DNA of 64,000 bases from Aplysia californica (lineage: Eukaryota > Mollusca > Gastropoda > Aplysiida > Aplysiidae). Each line of letters opens with the position of its first letter. The stretch's first letter is position 1. This document shows, one piece after another, positions 62,990 to 64,000 of this stretch. The stretch is taken from positions 848,096 through 912,095 of the forward strand of contig NW_004797415.1 of assembly GCF_000002075.1 (NCBI RefSeq). The letters run 5' to 3'. The notes below the pieces were generated by a model, which made no database searches, had not been told where the DNA came from, and saw nothing but the letters and a program-made list of their open reading frames with translations. The position numbers and the translations under genes were made by a program.

Positions 62990-64000
62990 CACTTCGATAA
63001 GAGAAAAAGCTTCGGGTAGAACAACAATATTTTATGGAAACGATGGCTAGCCTACTAGATTAGATCTAGATTTCTAGTACTGGCGTTTCAAACAGCATGG
63101 GAGCTATTCAGAACGCAGCGTTTCAAATAGAATAGCACGGGAGCTCGAGAATCTAGGCTATTCAGAACACAGCGTTGCAAACATAGCGGATAGCGCCTGC
63201 CAAAATAAGTCTCTGAGTTATTTAACTGATTTTAAAATCCGCACGAGTAAAATTCTAGTTCGTAGATTACACATTACCTTTTAATGGAAATTTTATCGTG
63301 GTTTCATTAACTCTTTCACCACAGCATGGCAACCGGCATCAAAACGAAAAAAAGTATTATTTTGTAAAATGTGTTGCAAATACCGCCATATTGATTGTAA
63401 TTATTTGTGCCAGAGTTTCTCGCCCTTGGGTGGGTCGGTAGACAAGGCCTAGGCCTAAGTCCAATTACCAGAACTATTGAGATACAAAATTTAGTTTCAC
63501 AACAAGTACATAGGCCTAATAATAATCGTAATGGCTCGAATAATAATATCGTAGCCTAGGCCAGCATTGCCTTCCTAGATCTAGATCTAGATCTATATCT
63601 AGGTCTAGATTCTAGATCTAGATCTACGAAGCCCAACTTTTGGAAAAATAGTTTTAACTTATTTTGTCTCAGACAAAAAAATTATTCCATTAGTTTAAAA
63701 AAAAACTATTTGGGGCCTTCTTTTATAGGCTAGACTAGATTCTACTTGTTATAGGCCTAGAAATCTAGATCAAAATCTAGTATCAAGGCTAGGCCTAGTG
63801 GCATGATGGGTGACAAGTTTTAAACGCCATAGGCCTAGACGCCTATCATGAGTGGATGTTTCGGTATTTATGTGGTTGGTTGTGTGTTGGTCAGTCGTCA
63901 GTCAGTCAATGTACTGTGTGTGTTTGTTGCTGTTGCTGTGTTGTTGTATTATTGACCAACACCATCGCCTTGTTTATTTGGGGTTTATTTGAGTGTTGTT
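62990..64000. repeat. TCTAGATC- and AGGCCTAGGCC-rich flank
   Basis: Packed hexamers at 63055-63080, 63570-63630 and 63720-63800 ('tagatctagatctagatcta', 'ctaggcctagtgg'). A small duplication 'agcatgggagctattcagaa' and 'cgcagcgtttcaaa' occurs near 63085-63180. No coding exon seen to the end of the window. Confidence 0.5.

Overview
The window is animal nuclear DNA: split genes with GT-AG introns, tRNA-derived SINEs, LINE fragments, many short inverted-repeat DNA transposons, and long AT-rich intergenic stretches. A lophotrochozoan, probably a gastropod mollusc, is my best guess from the overall look (dense TCTAGATC hexamers and the SINE types), but the sequence alone does not prove this. There are three assembly gaps (859, 100 and 100 N).

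Two genes can be rebuilt exon by exon. Both encode MFSD6-like 12-pass membrane proteins of the major facilitator superfamily. Gene A is on the + strand (4821-16724, 7 coding exons, 634 aa). Gene B is on the - strand (57884-46119, 7 coding exons, 631 aa). All six introns have the same phase in both genes, and exons 2, 4, 5 and 7 have exactly the same length (186, 190, 265 and 95 nt). Identity is about three quarters in exons 2 and 5. They are therefore an old paralogous pair standing tail to tail, about 29 kb apart, like the arms of a large inverted duplication centred near 31.4 kb. Two further coding exons of an unrecognised gene (48419-48689 and 49061-49150, - strand) lie inside intron 5 of gene B and do not fit its reading frame.

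Layout. 1-4.8 kb: repeats, a SINE, a LINE reverse-transcriptase fragment. 4.8-16.7 kb: gene A, with a piggyBac-like TTAA element carrying a second TTAA element in its intron 6. 16.7-46.1 kb: convergent intergenic region with no recognisable gene. It is filled with MITEs flanked by TA or TTAA, SINEs, tandem repeats, and a dispersed repeat (here 'family C') that sits in - orientation to the left and + orientation to the right of the centre. 46.1-57.9 kb: gene B. 58-64 kb: a nest of DNA transposons inserted into one another, a palindromic tandem array, and TCTAGATC-rich DNA.

The two transporters probably do similar jobs at a membrane, since both keep the same 12 cysteines in the large extracellular loop. 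They differ in predicted glycosylation and in their C-terminal tails. I saw no bacterial features, CRISPR arrays, ordinary tRNA or rRNA genes, or retroviral elements.
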